Shown piece by piece: positions 11,169-22,023 of a DNA stretch of 64,000 nucleotides. The translations under genes were made by a program, and so were the position numbers. This DNA is from Diogma glabrata. Its lineage: Eukaryota > Arthropoda > Insecta > Diptera > Cylindrotomidae. The number at the start of each line of letters is the position of its first letter. Position 1 is the first letter of the stretch. The notes beneath the pieces are model-generated. The model was given only the letters and a program-made list of their open reading frames with translations, searched no databases and was not told where the DNA came from. The stretch is taken from the NCBI GenBank assembly GCA_963693315.1, contig OY856188.1, forward strand, positions 153,817,521-153,881,520. The letters are read 5' to 3'.

Positions 11169-11947
11169 ACCAAGTCAAAACCCTGGACGTCTTCATTATC
11201 CCGTCTTTAACTCAAAATCTATATCTAGGTATAGATTTCTTTAACGCTTTTGGTTTGTTTAACCCAATATTTAGCTTACCTACATTTTCGACTACAGAGT
11301 CAGTACTATCAGAGTTGTCTATGGACAATCAAGCACGTCTACAAAACACTATTCAGCTTCTACCATCATTTTCGAAAATGGGTCTGGGTCGAACACATTT
11401 GATAGAACATGTTATTGATGTGGGGACTGCAGCTCCCATCAAGCAACGTCACTACCCAATATCGCCCGCCATTGAGAAACTAATGGGGGAAGAGCTGGAT
11501 AGAATGTTATCTCTGGGTATTATAGAGGTTTCAAACAGTCCATGGTCGAGCCCAGTGGTTTTAATTCGCAAACCTGGGAAAAATCGTCTTTGTTTGGACA
11601 GCAGAAAGGTAAATACTGTCACCAAAAAGGATGCGTACCCCCTTCCACAGATAGATGGGATCTTGAGTCGTCTGCCACAAAGTAATTTCATTTCCAGTTT
11701 GGATCTGAAAGACGCTTTTTGGCAGATACCTCTGGAAAAACACTCCCGAGAGAAAACTGCTTTTACGGTCCCAGGGCGGCCATTGTATCAGTTCGTAAGA
11801 ATGCCTTTCGGACTGTGCAATGCGCCGCAAACAATAACTAAATTAATGGACCAAGTAATTCCTCCACATCTCAAGTCGTGCGTCTTCGTATACTTGGATG
11901 ATCTTCTAATAGTTACAGATACCTTTGAGCCCCATCTGAAACTGTAA
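11165..11947 (+). pseudogene. Protease end and reverse transcriptase
   Basis: It starts with the protease C-terminal motif LYLGIDFFNAFGL, then the connection, then RT: VVLIRKPGKNRLCLDSRKVN, DAYPLPQIDGIL, SLDLKDAFWQIPL (first catalytic Asp), FVRMPFGLCNAPQT and FVYLDDLLIV (YLDD at residues 243-246). These are the characteristic Ty3/gypsy RT boxes. The frame ends at a TAA (11945-11947) that falls inside the RT palm/thumb, and the same frame continues from 11948, so this is a premature stop, not a gene end. Confidence 0.9.
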
Positions 11948-11980
11948 GAAGATATCTCCCAGTGTCTTAGACGTGCGAAC

Positions 11981-13699
11981 TTGACGATAAACGTGGAAAA
12001 AAGTAAGTTTCTCTTGCCAGATGTAAAATATTTGGGATATGTAGTGGGAGGTGGTAAGCTAAAAATTGATCCTGATAAAACTCAGGCTATTTCCGAACTT
12101 CCTACACCGCGTACGTCCATACAGATTCGACGTTTCCTAGGTATGGCGGGTTATTATCGCCGTTTTATATCTGATTTCTCTGCTATGTCCTCTCCAATAT
12201 CAGATTTGTTGAAAAAAAATTCTAATAAATTCGTATGGACACCAGAAGCTGAAATAGCATTTATCAATCTCAAAAATGCCTTAGTATCAGCACCCGTTCT
12301 AATAAACCCCGACTATACTAAACCCTTTACTCTCCAGTGCGACGCTAGCAATGACGGTATCGGTTGTGTATTGCTTCAGTGTGACATGGACGGTATGGAA
12401 CATCCCATAGCGTACATGTCCAAAAAACTGAATGCAGCACAACGCAATTACTCAACTAGTGAGAAAGAGTGTCTAGCCGCCGTACTAGGAGTAAAGAAAT
12501 TTAGAGCGTATGTCGAGGGTCAGGCCTTTAAGATCGTAACTGACCATGCTTCATTAAAACGGTTAATGCAACAAAAAGACCTTTCTGGTCGATTGGCTCG
12601 TTGGAGCTTGAAATGGCAGGGTTACGTCTTTGATATCGAGTACCGAAAAGGAAAACTAAACACTGTTCCTGACACTCTATCAAGACGTGACTCTGTCGAT
12701 GTCATTTCTGAACTATGTCCAGTGCCTGATATAGATCTTAAGTCACCTTTCTTCAACACTTCTCGATATTTGGAGTTGGTAAATCTGGTCACCGAAGCAG
12801 ACGGTACATTGCCTGATCTGAAAGTAATTTCTGGTCGGGTTTATAAACGATTGGCTTGTCTGGATCTCGATATTCCTTCAGAGGGTGAGGTTTGGAAACT
12901 GTGGTTACCTGAGGAATACACTGATGAGTGTATTGCAAGGGCCCACAATCCTCCTACCTCATCTCATGGAGGTCTAGCAAAAACACTGTATAATATTCGT
13001 AAATTTTACTATTGGCCTCGGATGTATACCCAAGTTAAAACTTTCATAAGTAATTGCAAGACTTGTAAAGAAATCAAAGCACCAAATGTTCCACTTCGTG
13101 CCCCCATGGTGTCTCATATGAAAACAGAACGAATTGGTCAGCGACTGTACATCGATATTCTTGGCCCTTACCCTAGATCAAAGGCCGGGAACATCGCTAT
13201 TCTTGTAGTATTAGATCATGTTACTAAATATCCATTTTTGTTTCCTTTACGGAAACTAACTGCTGAACCAATTTGTCAACTATTGGCTACCAATGTCTTT
13301 CACGTATTTGGTTGTCCCGAAGTTATTGTGTCCGATAATGGGACGCAATTTAAATCTAAACTGTTTGAGGATTTCTTGGCGAAGCACGGAGTGAAATATA
13401 CCTTGCTAGCGTTATATTCGCCTCAAGCGAACGCTTCTGAGCGAGTAAATAGGAGTGTTTTATCTGGTATTCGAGCCTACTTAAAGGAGGAGCATTCTAA
13501 ATGGGATCTGCACTTGAGCGAGATCGCTTGTGCACTAAGTTGTTCCCTTCACCAAACACTTAAATGTTCCCCATATTTCGCAATGTTTGGAATACCTATG
13601 GTGACTCATGGTTCATCTTATGATTTACTACGACGACTGAACTATCTTCATGAACCAGGTGAAACAATTATACGTCCTGATTATCTTAACAAGATCTGA
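11981..13699 (+). pseudogene. RT thumb, RNase H and integrase core
   Basis: The frame is the same as the upstream RT frame and is open from 11948. RT end: KYLGYVVGGG and FLGMAGYYRRFI. RNase H: D121 in QCDASNDG, E161/E163 in TSEKECLA and D188 in VTDHASL. Integrase zinc domain: His322, His329, Cys359, Cys362 (HNPPTSSHGG ... NCKTCK). Integrase catalytic core: D392 in YIDILGPY, D452 in VSDNGTQF and E487 in PQANASERVNRS. All three triads appear complete. The frame stops at TGA 13697-13699, before the integrase C-terminal domain, which continues in frame after the stop. Confidence 0.9.
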
Positions 13700-13714
13700 G
13701 TTCGAATCCTTGAT

Positions 13715-13969
13715 TTGACCGCCGAAGCATTTGTCAAGAGTGCTGAAAGATATAATCTGCGAGCTCGAGTAACTTTATTTAAACCGGGTGATACGGTGTT
13801 CCAAAGGAACTTTATATTGAGTGATGCCGGTAAGACATTATCTGCTAAACTTTCACAGAAGTTTGTTGAAGCCAGAGTAATAAGGCTAGTAGGAACCGCG
13901 GGCTACGAACTGGAGGACCTGGCTTCCAAACGTAGAGGTGTTTATCATTCCAAGGACATTCGAGCCTAA
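13715..13969 (+). pseudogene. Integrase C-terminal domain
   Basis: Same frame as the integrase core, separated only by the TGA at 13697. It contains YNLRARVTLFKPGDTVFQRN and KLSQKFVEARVIRLVGTAGYELED, the small beta-rich GPF-like C-terminal DNA-binding domain of gypsy integrases (pattern FKPGDxVxxRN ... LSxKFxGP). The stop at 13967-13969 is probably the natural Pol end, since nothing related follows. Confidence 0.8.
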
Positions 13970-14260
13970 CATCGGTAATAATTTTTTTGTCAGTATGTTA
14001 ATATATTTCGGGTGTGTTTCACAGCCATTGCAGGTCAAGAATATCGACGACCATAAAGTATGAAGGTGGCTTCGTTTTGAAATAGCAGTTCAGCGAGGGT
14101 GTACCAACTTTGGTGTTCATGTCTTGTTTCAGATTTTTTTTTCTGACTAGTTGCAAGTGAAAATTCCGAGATTGAATGTATTGAATTTGGTTCAATTAGT
14201 TACCTTGAAACTATTTGAACAACCTTCAGAATCACTTGGTCGGATGCGTACAATAGTGTG
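13970..14260. other. 3' flank of the gypsy-type element
   Basis: No gene. The 3' LTR would be expected here to about 14540, but I find no convincing long match to the region upstream of Gag. Confidence 0.4.
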
Positions 14261-14333
14261 GCCCGGCTAGCGTAGTCGGAGAAGCATGAGACTCTTGTTA
14301 TTTCAGGTGTAGGGTTCGAGCCCGTAAGACCTA
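14261..14333 (+). pseudogene. tRNA-Lys(CUU)-like pseudogene or SINE head
   Basis: The sequence begins GCCCGGCTAG, has a D-arm-like GTCGGAGAAGC, an anticodon-arm-like ATGAGACTCTTG with CTT in the anticodon position, and a T-loop-like GGGTTCGAGCCC. These match, in order and spacing, a eukaryotic tRNA-Lys with anticodon CUU, as I remember it. The 3' acceptor side does not pair with the 5' side, and the variable region is altered, so it cannot be a working tRNA. The A- and B-box-like blocks make a tRNA-derived SINE head plausible. No poly-A or tail was identified with certainty. Confidence 0.65.
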
Positions 14334-16014
14334 AGTACGTGGACGTTGATGGAACCATAGTGAAAAGAAAATGACAGATGGTACTTCGCTTTTCGAGTTC
14401 CTTTCAATTGATTTTTTTTTTGTGACTGTCAAGTCCGGGAACCCCCAGATCTGCCCGAAATTGGGTCTGGATTATTTTATTTATCCATCGCTTGCAATAG
14501 ATTAGTATACCGTTTTTCTCGTTACCCCTTCAAAAATGTTTGACTAGTTAGTCGTAGATAATTTATTTCTACTAAGAATAGATTAGGAATTACCGACCGG
14601 TTTGATTGATAGTCGTTAGAGCATTGAAGTGCCTCACCGTGCGAGTATGGGTACGTCAAGATCCATGTGAGACCAGTCTATGCCTTTTTTCAACTTCTTT
14701 TTGGACTTGAGTTTTCTTCCAAAAAGTATTTGTCCTGTAATGAATAGCCTGGGACGACGTCTGAACGTGGTGTATTATAGTCTCAGATTCAGTAGTTGTC
14801 GTTTTTTTTACTAACCTGTGTAGCTCGTAATAGATTCTCATCCATCCATCATCAATAGACATCGTTTCTTATAGTCTCCGTAACCCATAGTTTTTTTATT
14901 GTTTATCTTTATAAACATTACTATTTGGTTGTGCAACCCCCCCAAGATTGATTCATAATACGTTTCCATCTGCTTTGTTTTATCATACTACTTGAATTTG
15001 GATTGTATAAACACTACCGTTTTTTTTTATTCAGCGAAGTTTTCAAACCTATAATCGGCTGTGTGTATTTGTCCAACCGTCAAAATAAAAAAGATTAATG
15101 TCCTACAGTTTGTTATGCATTCGATTTCCTGTATGGGTATTCTTATTAAGTTGTCTTTCCGTTATGGATCTGAATTTCCCTGTAATACTGGTGTAGGTTA
15201 TTGTTTCGCGTTACATAAACGTTCTAAAAATCGATTAAACTTACGTTTAATTCATATTAAATCATTGATAATTCTTATTAATATGTCGGAAATAATTTGT
15301 TTCGCAAAATTGTTTTTTTTTTGCAATGGTCAGTATTACAAAGTAACCACCCGTTTCGTTTTATCGAGAAAAAGATCCTAACATTTATTTACATAATTAC
15401 TTTACATCTGGAACCCTTACTCGAATCTTTCAAAATTCAAACAGCTGCGCATATTTGCCAATTCGTCTTGCTATCCTAAAGTTATATCTCGCAATCAGCA
15501 TTGAAATGGTCTTCGAAGCGTTATTATCAATACGTATTTTCTTACTGGGTGTAATCCATCCTTTTTCAAAATTCCGAAAAGTTTTATTACCATGTTCGGC
15601 ATTGAATTTTGTTATAAATACTGGGTGTAACCTAGCCTTTTTCTAGTCTATTACATTTGCATTCAGTCGTTTGATATATTCATTTTATCTGATTGGAATT
15701 AGATTGTTGACGTTTAACTGGCTATTTATTTATGTTGTGTTATTGGACATCCAAAATATCTGGATTATAATTTGTGCCAGGGATTAAGGGAAATAATGGA
15801 ATGGAATCCGGTCAACAAGTTCTCAGGGACCTTTCTAAACATACAGGTTAATATTTTAATATATATTTGATTATACATTTGGCATGGAGTAACCTTTTGT
15901 TACCCTAACCTAAAGAAAGTGAATTAGTGCGGTTGGTTGAATAACCTTCGGGAATTTTTCTTTGAGATTAATCGACTAGTCTGATCATCATAAAGTTTTT
16001 TTTTTTTAAATACA
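14334..16014. other. AT-rich region, no gene seen
   Basis: Several short open frames without recognisable domains. A stretch around 14596-14664 has tRNA-like words, but they do not fold into a tRNA. T-runs and A-runs occur near 14409 and 16000. Confidence 0.4.
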
Positions 16015-16850
16015 AATTTAATAAACCATAAAAAAGGAAATATATAATTTACTGAAACGAAAACAAGTACAAGAGTACATTTCTGTCAAGTGCATATTTA
16101 TTCAAGTTTTAAAATTAGTGTTATTTTAGAACGTTAGTGTATGCGCGATAAATGCATAGACAAATGATTCGTTATTGTTCAAATTTAATAAAACAAAAAA
16201 ATATATAATTTAAAGAAACAAAGCCACGTACAAAAATAAAAGAGTAGCTTTATGTTAAGTGCATGTTTATGATGGCTCTTTAAGTTTTAAAGAAAATCAA
16301 AATTTAGCCAAGTCCAAAAATTTTAGATTGTAACAATCATGTTTAGTGAACTTTACCGTTAGTTGTCCTATTATTAAAAATATTCCTAAAATAATATTTT
16401 TTGTTCGTGGTTGTCGATTAACTAAGTGTTATGAATAGAAGTTAATTAGTGTTATTTTAGAACGTTAGTGTATGTGCGATAAATGCATAGTCAAATTATT
16501 CTTTATTGTTCAAATTTAATAAAACAAAAATTATATAGTTTAAAGAAACAAAGCCACGTAAAAAAATAAAAGAATATCTTTCTGTTAAGTGCATGTTTAT
16601 GATGGCTCTCTAAGTTGTAAAGATAAATCAAAATTTAAGCAAATCAAAGAAATTCTAGATTGTAACAATTATGTTTAGTGAATTTTACCGTTTAGTTGTC
16701 ATAATAATAAAAAAACCCTAAAATAATATTTTTTTTTTGTTCGTTGTTTGCGATTAACTGAACAGCAGTTAATTGGTGTTATTTTATAACAGTAGTGTAT
16801 GGGCGATAGAGGTATAGATAAATTATTCTTTATTGTGGCTTACCAAGAAC
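16015..16850 (+). repeat. Tandem repeat of about 330 bp (about 2.5 copies)
   Basis: The block starting ATTAGTGTTATTTTAGAACG occurs at 16114 and 16445, with a diverged third start at 16770, giving spacings near 331 and 325. Within each unit the same order is kept: a CAAATTTAATAAAAC box, a GAAACAAAGCCACGTA box, GTTAAGTGCATGTTTATGATGG, and a GATTGTAACAAT box. The first 100 bp (16015-16114) is a partial copy. Copies differ at many bases, so this is an old or slowly decaying tandem repeat. No protein coding seen. Confidence 0.75.
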
Positions 16851-17739
16851 AGAAACTGTTAAAACGGCGTGTTTCAATTCACCCCTACAATAAAAATTAT
16901 ATGAAGGTGACCACACCAACCTTGATTCAAGTTATCGAATTATGTTGGAGTATCTACCGTATGGTAGTATGTCATGCTGCATTTGTTCGAGTGTACTTAC
17001 GTCATCAATTTATATGTCATGTGAGACCGAATCACGTTATCAATTATATCCATACCTACTGATTGCAACAGTGTTACAAATACCGCAACAAGGTATTCTC
17101 TGAGTGCTGCGACTACCTGATTATATATCGCATAAGGCAGGTTGTTTATGGTGATCTTATGGTGCCATAATAGTTGGAAAGCCGGTATCAGATATTTAGC
17201 CGCAATCGCCTTAGCTATTACCCCTGCATTGCACCGCAACATTTATAGAACCTTTTTGCCATTACCACGGTATTGCACCGCAACATTTATAGAATATTTT
17301 TTTGCTATTACAACAATATTGCAACGCAACAGTTCTATGGACATTTTTGCTATTACCGTATAGTATTGCACCTCAACATTTTTATTGAATTGTTACTATT
17401 GCTGCCGTATATTGGACATCTTACTGGTCATCATTTATATCGAATTTTTGGCTGTTGCTATCGTCTATTTGGCTTATTTCAAATCAACATTGAAACCTAT
17501 CAGTTGTTATTATTTTTTTGTATCAACGCAACATTTGTGGCCAAGTTTGTGCTATTGCCACTATATATTATACCTATTGCAACGCAACATAGATATTCAA
17601 CTTTTGACTGATGTTCCATCAACATTTATATTGAAGTTTTGCTGTTGCTGTCATGTGTTGTATTCGGTGAAAAACATCATTTTTTTTATATCCAGTTTCT
17701 GTTACTCTATATTTTCAACGTGTTCAACCGAATTTACAA
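16851..17739. repeat. Degenerate short repeats with GCAACATTTATAG words
   Basis: Between about 17210 and 17380 the words ATTGCACCGCAACATTTATAG, GCTATTACAACAATATTGC and similar recur at irregular ~50-60 base spacing, and further related CAACATTTATAT words occur to 17640. The open frames over this region are Ile/Tyr/Phe-rich products of the repeats and do not look like a gene. Confidence 0.4.
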
Positions 17740-18225
17740 ATTTATTCAACGTCTGCATATACGAATATTTTCATCGAATTTCCAACGTAACCAACAGTAA
17801 TTGCAAACTTATTCAACGTTTATAATTACAAATTTATTCAACGTTTATATATACAAATATTTTCATCGAATTTCCTATGTAATCAACTATAATCACAAAT
17901 TTATTCAACGTTTATATATACGAATATTTTTCATCGAATGTCCAACGTAACCAACAGTAATTGCAAACTTATTCAACGTTTATAATTACAAATTTATTCA
18001 ACGCTTATATATACACATATTTTCATCGAGTTTCCTTTGTAATCAACTATAATTACAAATTTATTCAACGCTTATATATACACATATTTTCATCGAGTTT
18101 CCTATGTAATCAACTATAATTACAAATTTATTCAACGTTCCTATATACAAATATTTTCGACGAATTTCCAACGTAACCAACAGTAATTGCAATCTTATTC
18201 AACGTTTATTATTACAAATTGCTAC
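17740..18225 (+). repeat. Composite minisatellite (TTATTCAACG family)
   Basis: A short core TTATTCAACG recurs 10 or more times. It joins two kinds of unit: one with ATATATACAAATATTTTCATCGA, then CCTATGTAATCAACTATAAT, and one with CCAACGTAACCAACAGTAATTGC. Unit lengths are roughly 73 and 98 bp, and the two types alternate and repeat in blocks, so the array is a small higher-order repeat. No coding potential. Confidence 0.75.
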
Positions 18226-19330
18226 ACCATATTTTTAATCAACGTGTTGGTATGCCGCCGTGCTGATGGAGGGCTGAAATAACAAGGACTTTGAAGACTG
18301 GAGGATTAATCATGGGGTGAGTGAACTTATTGTATTTATTTTCTTTGTTTAACGTAGAAGTGTGAATGTGTGTGAAAGGGTGTGTCAGTGGTTGAATGGG
18401 GGCGTGTTAGTCGTTGCCTTGGTGTGCGAACGGATTAGGTGGGTAGCGAGACACATTTAGTCTGAATTGGAAATAATTCTAATCTCAATATTACTAATTA
18501 ACATACCACATACCGTTTCTTTTATTATATTACCTAAATTGTTGAATTTATATTTTTTTAATTAAATCAGAAGTCATTCTCAAATAACCTGTATTCCAAA
18601 AAAAAACCAATTTCTTGTCATGTTTTAGGTTTATTAATTATATAATACCTTGACCAACTGTAAACGTCAGGTATTGAAATAAACTGGTTTGGACTGGTTT
18701 GCCTAACTTACAAATAAACTTATATTTTTTTTTGGAGTTGGAAATAATTTTGTTTGGAACTTACATGTGGTTCTATAAATTTTTTTTAAAATGGTATTAA
18801 TAAAGAAAATGGGTAAATCATCAATAAAGACTTTCAAATAGCGTGTGACGTTTTCCAAAGCTCTGGGATCTGATTCGCGGTGTACCAGCAATGGCAGTGA
18901 TTTATGGGCTGTACCATGGTGCTCATGTGACAGCAACACAACTCAATCTTGATTACTACCACTTGCGAGGCGCGCTGCGGGTCTTGGAGCTTAAGTGTCT
19001 TGCTTCGCCGTCTGAATGTGTGGATGAATGTTGGCATGTATGAAGCGTGAGTGTGTGGGCGTCTGAGAGTGATTATGGGGGTTGGACGCGCTGATCGTAG
19101 GTCTTTCGCAAACGGGGTCGCCAGAGTCTCCATTTTCCACTTGTATTTTTTTCCATTTCTGTGATCTTTCGTAAATTGCGTACATTTCTGCATTTGTACT
19201 GGAGCAGCAGGTATTACTCCATCAAATCCACGAGGACTGAGCTTTAGTCGTAAGGCATAACAATCATACTAGGTACGCATCCTGCTATGCCATTCTCATT
19301 GGTTCGCCAATGGGAAAGCTCTTCATTACA
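18226..19330. other. No gene seen
   Basis: Open frames on the minus strand at 18703-19193 have no domain I recognise and overlap in several frames, which argues against coding. A GC-richer island lies at 18940-19130. Confidence 0.4.
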
Positions 19331-19547
19331 AACAAAACTAAAATTGGTTTGCCAATAGTCCAGCTAATGGCATAATCCTTGATTATGGGACGCAGTATAT
19401 TTTTCAATGATTAAAGCTCAGATATATAGTTATATGAAGGCTCGTTTCTTCGAGCAAGCTACAGCGTTCCAGCATCAAGGAATATTCATTAGCTAAGATT
19501 GAGAGTGCTACCGTTGACTGAATACAGTTCATCCGCCAGCACCCCTA

Positions 19548-19629
19548 AGATATCACCTTGGCTAGTGATATCTCACTGCTATTGCCAGTGGTATGCGATA
19601 TCTCACGTTAACTCATATGCCAATAGCAG
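19548..19629 (+). other. Hairpin cluster inside the dispersed element
   Basis: A perfect 9-bp inverted repeat AGATATCAC/GTGATATCT (19548-19556 and 19565-19573) is followed by CTGCTATTG (19576-19584) pairing with CAATAGCAG (19621-19629). The same arrangement occurs in copy B near 24148-24228. A further CATAATC-CTT-GATTATG hairpin lies upstream near 19371-19388. Such structure could be an element end or a folded RNA; no function is shown. Confidence 0.5.
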
Positions 19630-20008
19630 GGACTGGAGTACGCGGGGTTGTCACACCCGTGGATCAAAAAATAGAAAAAAATTAACAAATTAATAAAAAC
19701 TGATCCCTCCATGCGTAAAAAATTAGGTCATTTAGGTCGAAATGTTGGTTGAAAAATGGAAGGAAAATTTTTCCAACATTCCTAGTGGAAATTAAGTTTC
19801 ATTCAACTGTTCAAAATTGTTTAAAATTGTTTAAAACTAATAAAAACTGTTCTTAACTACATTGAACTTTTAAAAACTTCCAAAATTTTACACTTTTCCA
19901 AAGCTTAAAACAGTTTTGAACTTTTGAAAGCTCGGTGATGAATATAAATTTTTTTGAAATTGTTTAGAATTATACAAAACGTTCCACTCAGGTAATTATT
20001 GATCAGTT

Positions 20009-20274
20009 TTATTTCAGTTAAAACTGTTTAAAAGTGATCAAATGAAAATCTTGTTTATGTGTATGTCCATGTTATATAAATGACAAGAAAGTTTCGTCCC
20101 CTTTGAAATTATTCATGATTATTATACCAATTTCCTTATTATTTCAGTTAAAACTGTTTAAAAGTGATCAAATGAAAATCTTGTTTGTGTGTATGTCCAT
20201 GTTATATAAATGACAAGAAAGTTTCGTCCCCTTTGAAATTATTCATGATTATTATACCAATTTCCTTATATCGT
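20009..20274 (+). repeat. 133-bp tandem duplication within copy A
   Basis: The block beginning TTATTTCAGTTAAAACTG is present twice back to back (period 133), each ending with ATTATACCAATTTCCTTA. Copy B has the same two units (about 24608-24873). The duplication therefore predates the separation of A and B. One base differs between the two units (TTGTTTGTG against TTGTTTATG). Confidence 0.85.
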
Positions 20275-20305
20275 CAGATGAATTGTTTGAATTATTTAAA
20301 AGTCA

Positions 20306-21124
20306 TTGATAACAGATTGGTATCATAAAGGTTCGTGGTCGGGACGTTACCTTAATTTCGAGTCGTGGCTTCCACTTTCATATAAAATTAACACTATTGC
20401 TATCCTTGCACAAAAAATTATTAAATTATCCAACAATAATTTCCAAGAAAAAAATTTCGACCTTTTAACTAAAACCTTACTACATAACAAATATCCTTTG
20501 CATCTAATTAAAAAAACTATTAGACGTACAAAAATAAAACTGACACAATTAGATAACAATACAAACCAACTAGTGAATATAAACAACAATACCACTAACG
20601 TAATTACACCCATACAAGATTATAAATTTGTATCAGTTCCTTACATAAAGCATTTACATCCAAAAATAAAAAATTTGTTACATAATTACAACATAAAAAC
20701 TGTAGGTAGACCATATTCGAATTTAGGAAATATTTTGTTTTCCAAACTTAAAGATAAAGATCCTATTGAACTGCAATCTAATGTAATTTACCAAGTTACT
20801 TGTGATTGTGGAGTAAACTACACTGGACAAACTAAACAATTATTAAAAACAAGAATATACCAACATTCGCATGACGCAATGTCTCACAGTTTTAGCGAAG
20901 CTCCAAATGCTCCAGACACATCCTCAAAAAGTGCTCTTTCACGTCATTTAAGAAGTAACAACCACCATGTGAACATTTCAAACGTAAAGATTTTAGATAA
21001 AGAATCTAACTTCCGTAAACGCAGCATTTTGGAAATGATCTATATCAAAAAATCAAAAAACTCTATTAACAAACAAATCGATTCCGATTATCTAAAGAAT
21101 ACGTATGATCATTTATTGATTTAA
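20306..21124 (+). pseudogene. Penelope-like RT C-terminus and GIY-YIG endonuclease
   Basis: There is no proper start; the frame is open from the truncated end. It begins with WSGRYLNFESWLPLSYKINTI, typical of the region after the Penelope-like RT catalytic box. From residue 160 comes a GIY-YIG nuclease: IYQV at 161-164, C166 and C168, NYTGQT at 171-176, R183, H187, and a Glu in the LEMIYI helix near residue 242. GIY-YIG nicks DNA during integration in this retroelement class. The 272-codon frame runs without stops to 21122-21124, so this truncated copy is young or recently active, but it cannot make a full RT. Confidence 0.85.
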
Positions 21125-21511
21125 CGTAAATGATAAAAAAACTCTACATATTCGATGACCTTTCATTAGCTGCAGTTAATGAAAACAATTATACGGTCCT
21201 TCTCGATAATATAACAATAATATATTAAAGAGAAAAATTAGAGAAAACATATATTGATTTGCGTTCGATTAGTGAGATGTTATCTTGTGCAACTTGGTTA
21301 GTTGGTGATATTTTCTGGTTGTACTACAAGTAATTTTAATATGTTTTAATTTATTTAACCTTTTAATAATTTTGACTAATGATATATATAATCTGTATTA
21401 GTTTTAAAGTAATTATTTATTTAAAGTATGTTATAATTTTGTTGGTGAGTTGTTTTATAGTTTTCTTGTAAATGTTAAAATTAGTATAAATTTATTTTGA
21501 AATTTTTAGTT

Positions 21512-21553
21512 CTGATGATGACGTTTTTTAAAAAATGACGTCGAAACGCGTAA
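21512..21553 (+). ncRNA. Hammerhead-ribozyme-like motif in Penelope-like 3' region
   Basis: CTGATGA (21512-21518) is followed by a hairpin whose arms are GACGT (21520-21524) and ACGTC (21538-21542), then GAAA (21543-21546) and ACGCGTA, which offers a very short stem III ending in a GTA cleavage triplet. CUGAUGA, stem II, GAAA and a minimal stem III are the hammerhead core, and Penelope-like elements are known to carry hammerheads. One extra U sits between CUGAUGA and stem II, and I cannot draw a convincing stem I. It is a candidate only. Confidence 0.45.
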
Positions 21554-21686
21554 TGCATTAAACAAATATATTTATATATATAACAGGCTATATACCAATA
21601 AAACAAAAAATAAAAATAATAACGAAAGCCTAAGAAAAAATTTTTGCGTTTTTTTGTTGTAATTTCAAATAAACCAAAACAATATT

Positions 21687-21957
21687 AATTATTTAAAAGT
21701 ATTTGAAATTGTTCAAAATTGTTTAAAATTATTTAAAACTAATCAAAACTATTCTTAACTATATTGAATTGTTAAAAACTTCCAATAATTCGCACTTTTC
21801 AAAAGTTTATAACAGTTTTGAACAATTTTAAACAGTTTCGAATTTGAAGTACTTGAAATCGAAAGTAGAGATCGTGATTGATTTGAGCACCAACAAAAAA
21901 GAGGAAATTTTGGATATTAATAAAATCGATGAAAAACTTGGAGAACAATTATTTATT
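21687..21957 (+). repeat. Dispersed element, copy A (part after the insertion)
   Basis: This matches 24889-25159 of copy B. It contains the beginning of the coding segment found at 25046 in B, but the initiating ATG is TTG here, and the match ends after GGAGAACAATTAT, so this copy is deleted at its right. Confidence 0.8.
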
Positions 21958-22023
21958 ATTTAATTAAACTTGTCAATACCGTATTAAGCTAAAAATTTAT
22001 AGATACTCTATTTTAAATAATTT

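Larger units (their letters stand above)
8911..13969 (+). mobile_element. Ty3/gypsy-type LTR retrotransposon, degenerate coding span
   Basis: The order RING-Gag, zinc knuckles, protease, RT, RNase H, integrase is that of Ty3/gypsy elements (integrase last). The coding frame changes four times (near 9740, between 10417 and 10492, near 10730 and near 11160) and meets two in-frame stops (11945-11947 and 13697-13699). One shift could be a genuine translational frameshift between Gag and Pol; the rest are lesions. No env is seen before the flank. I could not identify LTRs or a primer-binding site; a weak 47-bp similarity between 8790-8838 and 14475-14527 is the only hint. The coordinates cover the coding span only. 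Confidence 0.85.
19331..20303 (+). repeat. Dispersed element, copy A (left part)
   Basis: From 19331 the sequence is nearly identical to that starting at 23931 (offset 4600, then 4599 after one base indel in a G run). It resumes after the Penelope-like insertion at 21687 and runs to about 21957. It contains a hairpin cluster (see 19548-19629), A/T-rich words such as AAAATTGTTTAAAA, and a 133-bp tandem duplication (20009-20274). The homologous start codon of the ORF at 25046 is changed here (TTG in place of ATG near 21845). No complete gene. Confidence 0.85.
20304..21686 (+). mobile_element. 5'-truncated Penelope-like element with target-site duplication
   Basis: The 1383-bp segment is bounded by the 14-mer AATTATTTAAAAGT at 20290-20303 and 21687-21700. 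Copy B of the host repeat has this 14-mer once (24889-24902) with both flanks joined, i.e. the empty site. The insert codes for the C-terminal part of a Penelope-like RT with GIY-YIG endonuclease and then has a ~560-bp 3' region with a hammerhead-like motif. Loss of the RT N-terminus fits truncated reverse transcription. Confidence 0.9.

Noticed and set aside
14596..14664. Second tRNA-like segment
   Set aside because: It has words like GTCGTTAGAGCATTGAAGTG and GAGTATGGGTACG but no cloverleaf pairing and no clear B box.
17142..17825. Plus-strand frames rich in Ile, Tyr and Cys
   Set aside because: Generated by short degenerate repeats (GCAACATTTATAG words) and in two overlapping frames.
18703..19193. 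Minus-strand frames of 64-119 residues
   Set aside because: Three overlapping frames, no known motif, no splice or promoter context that I could support.
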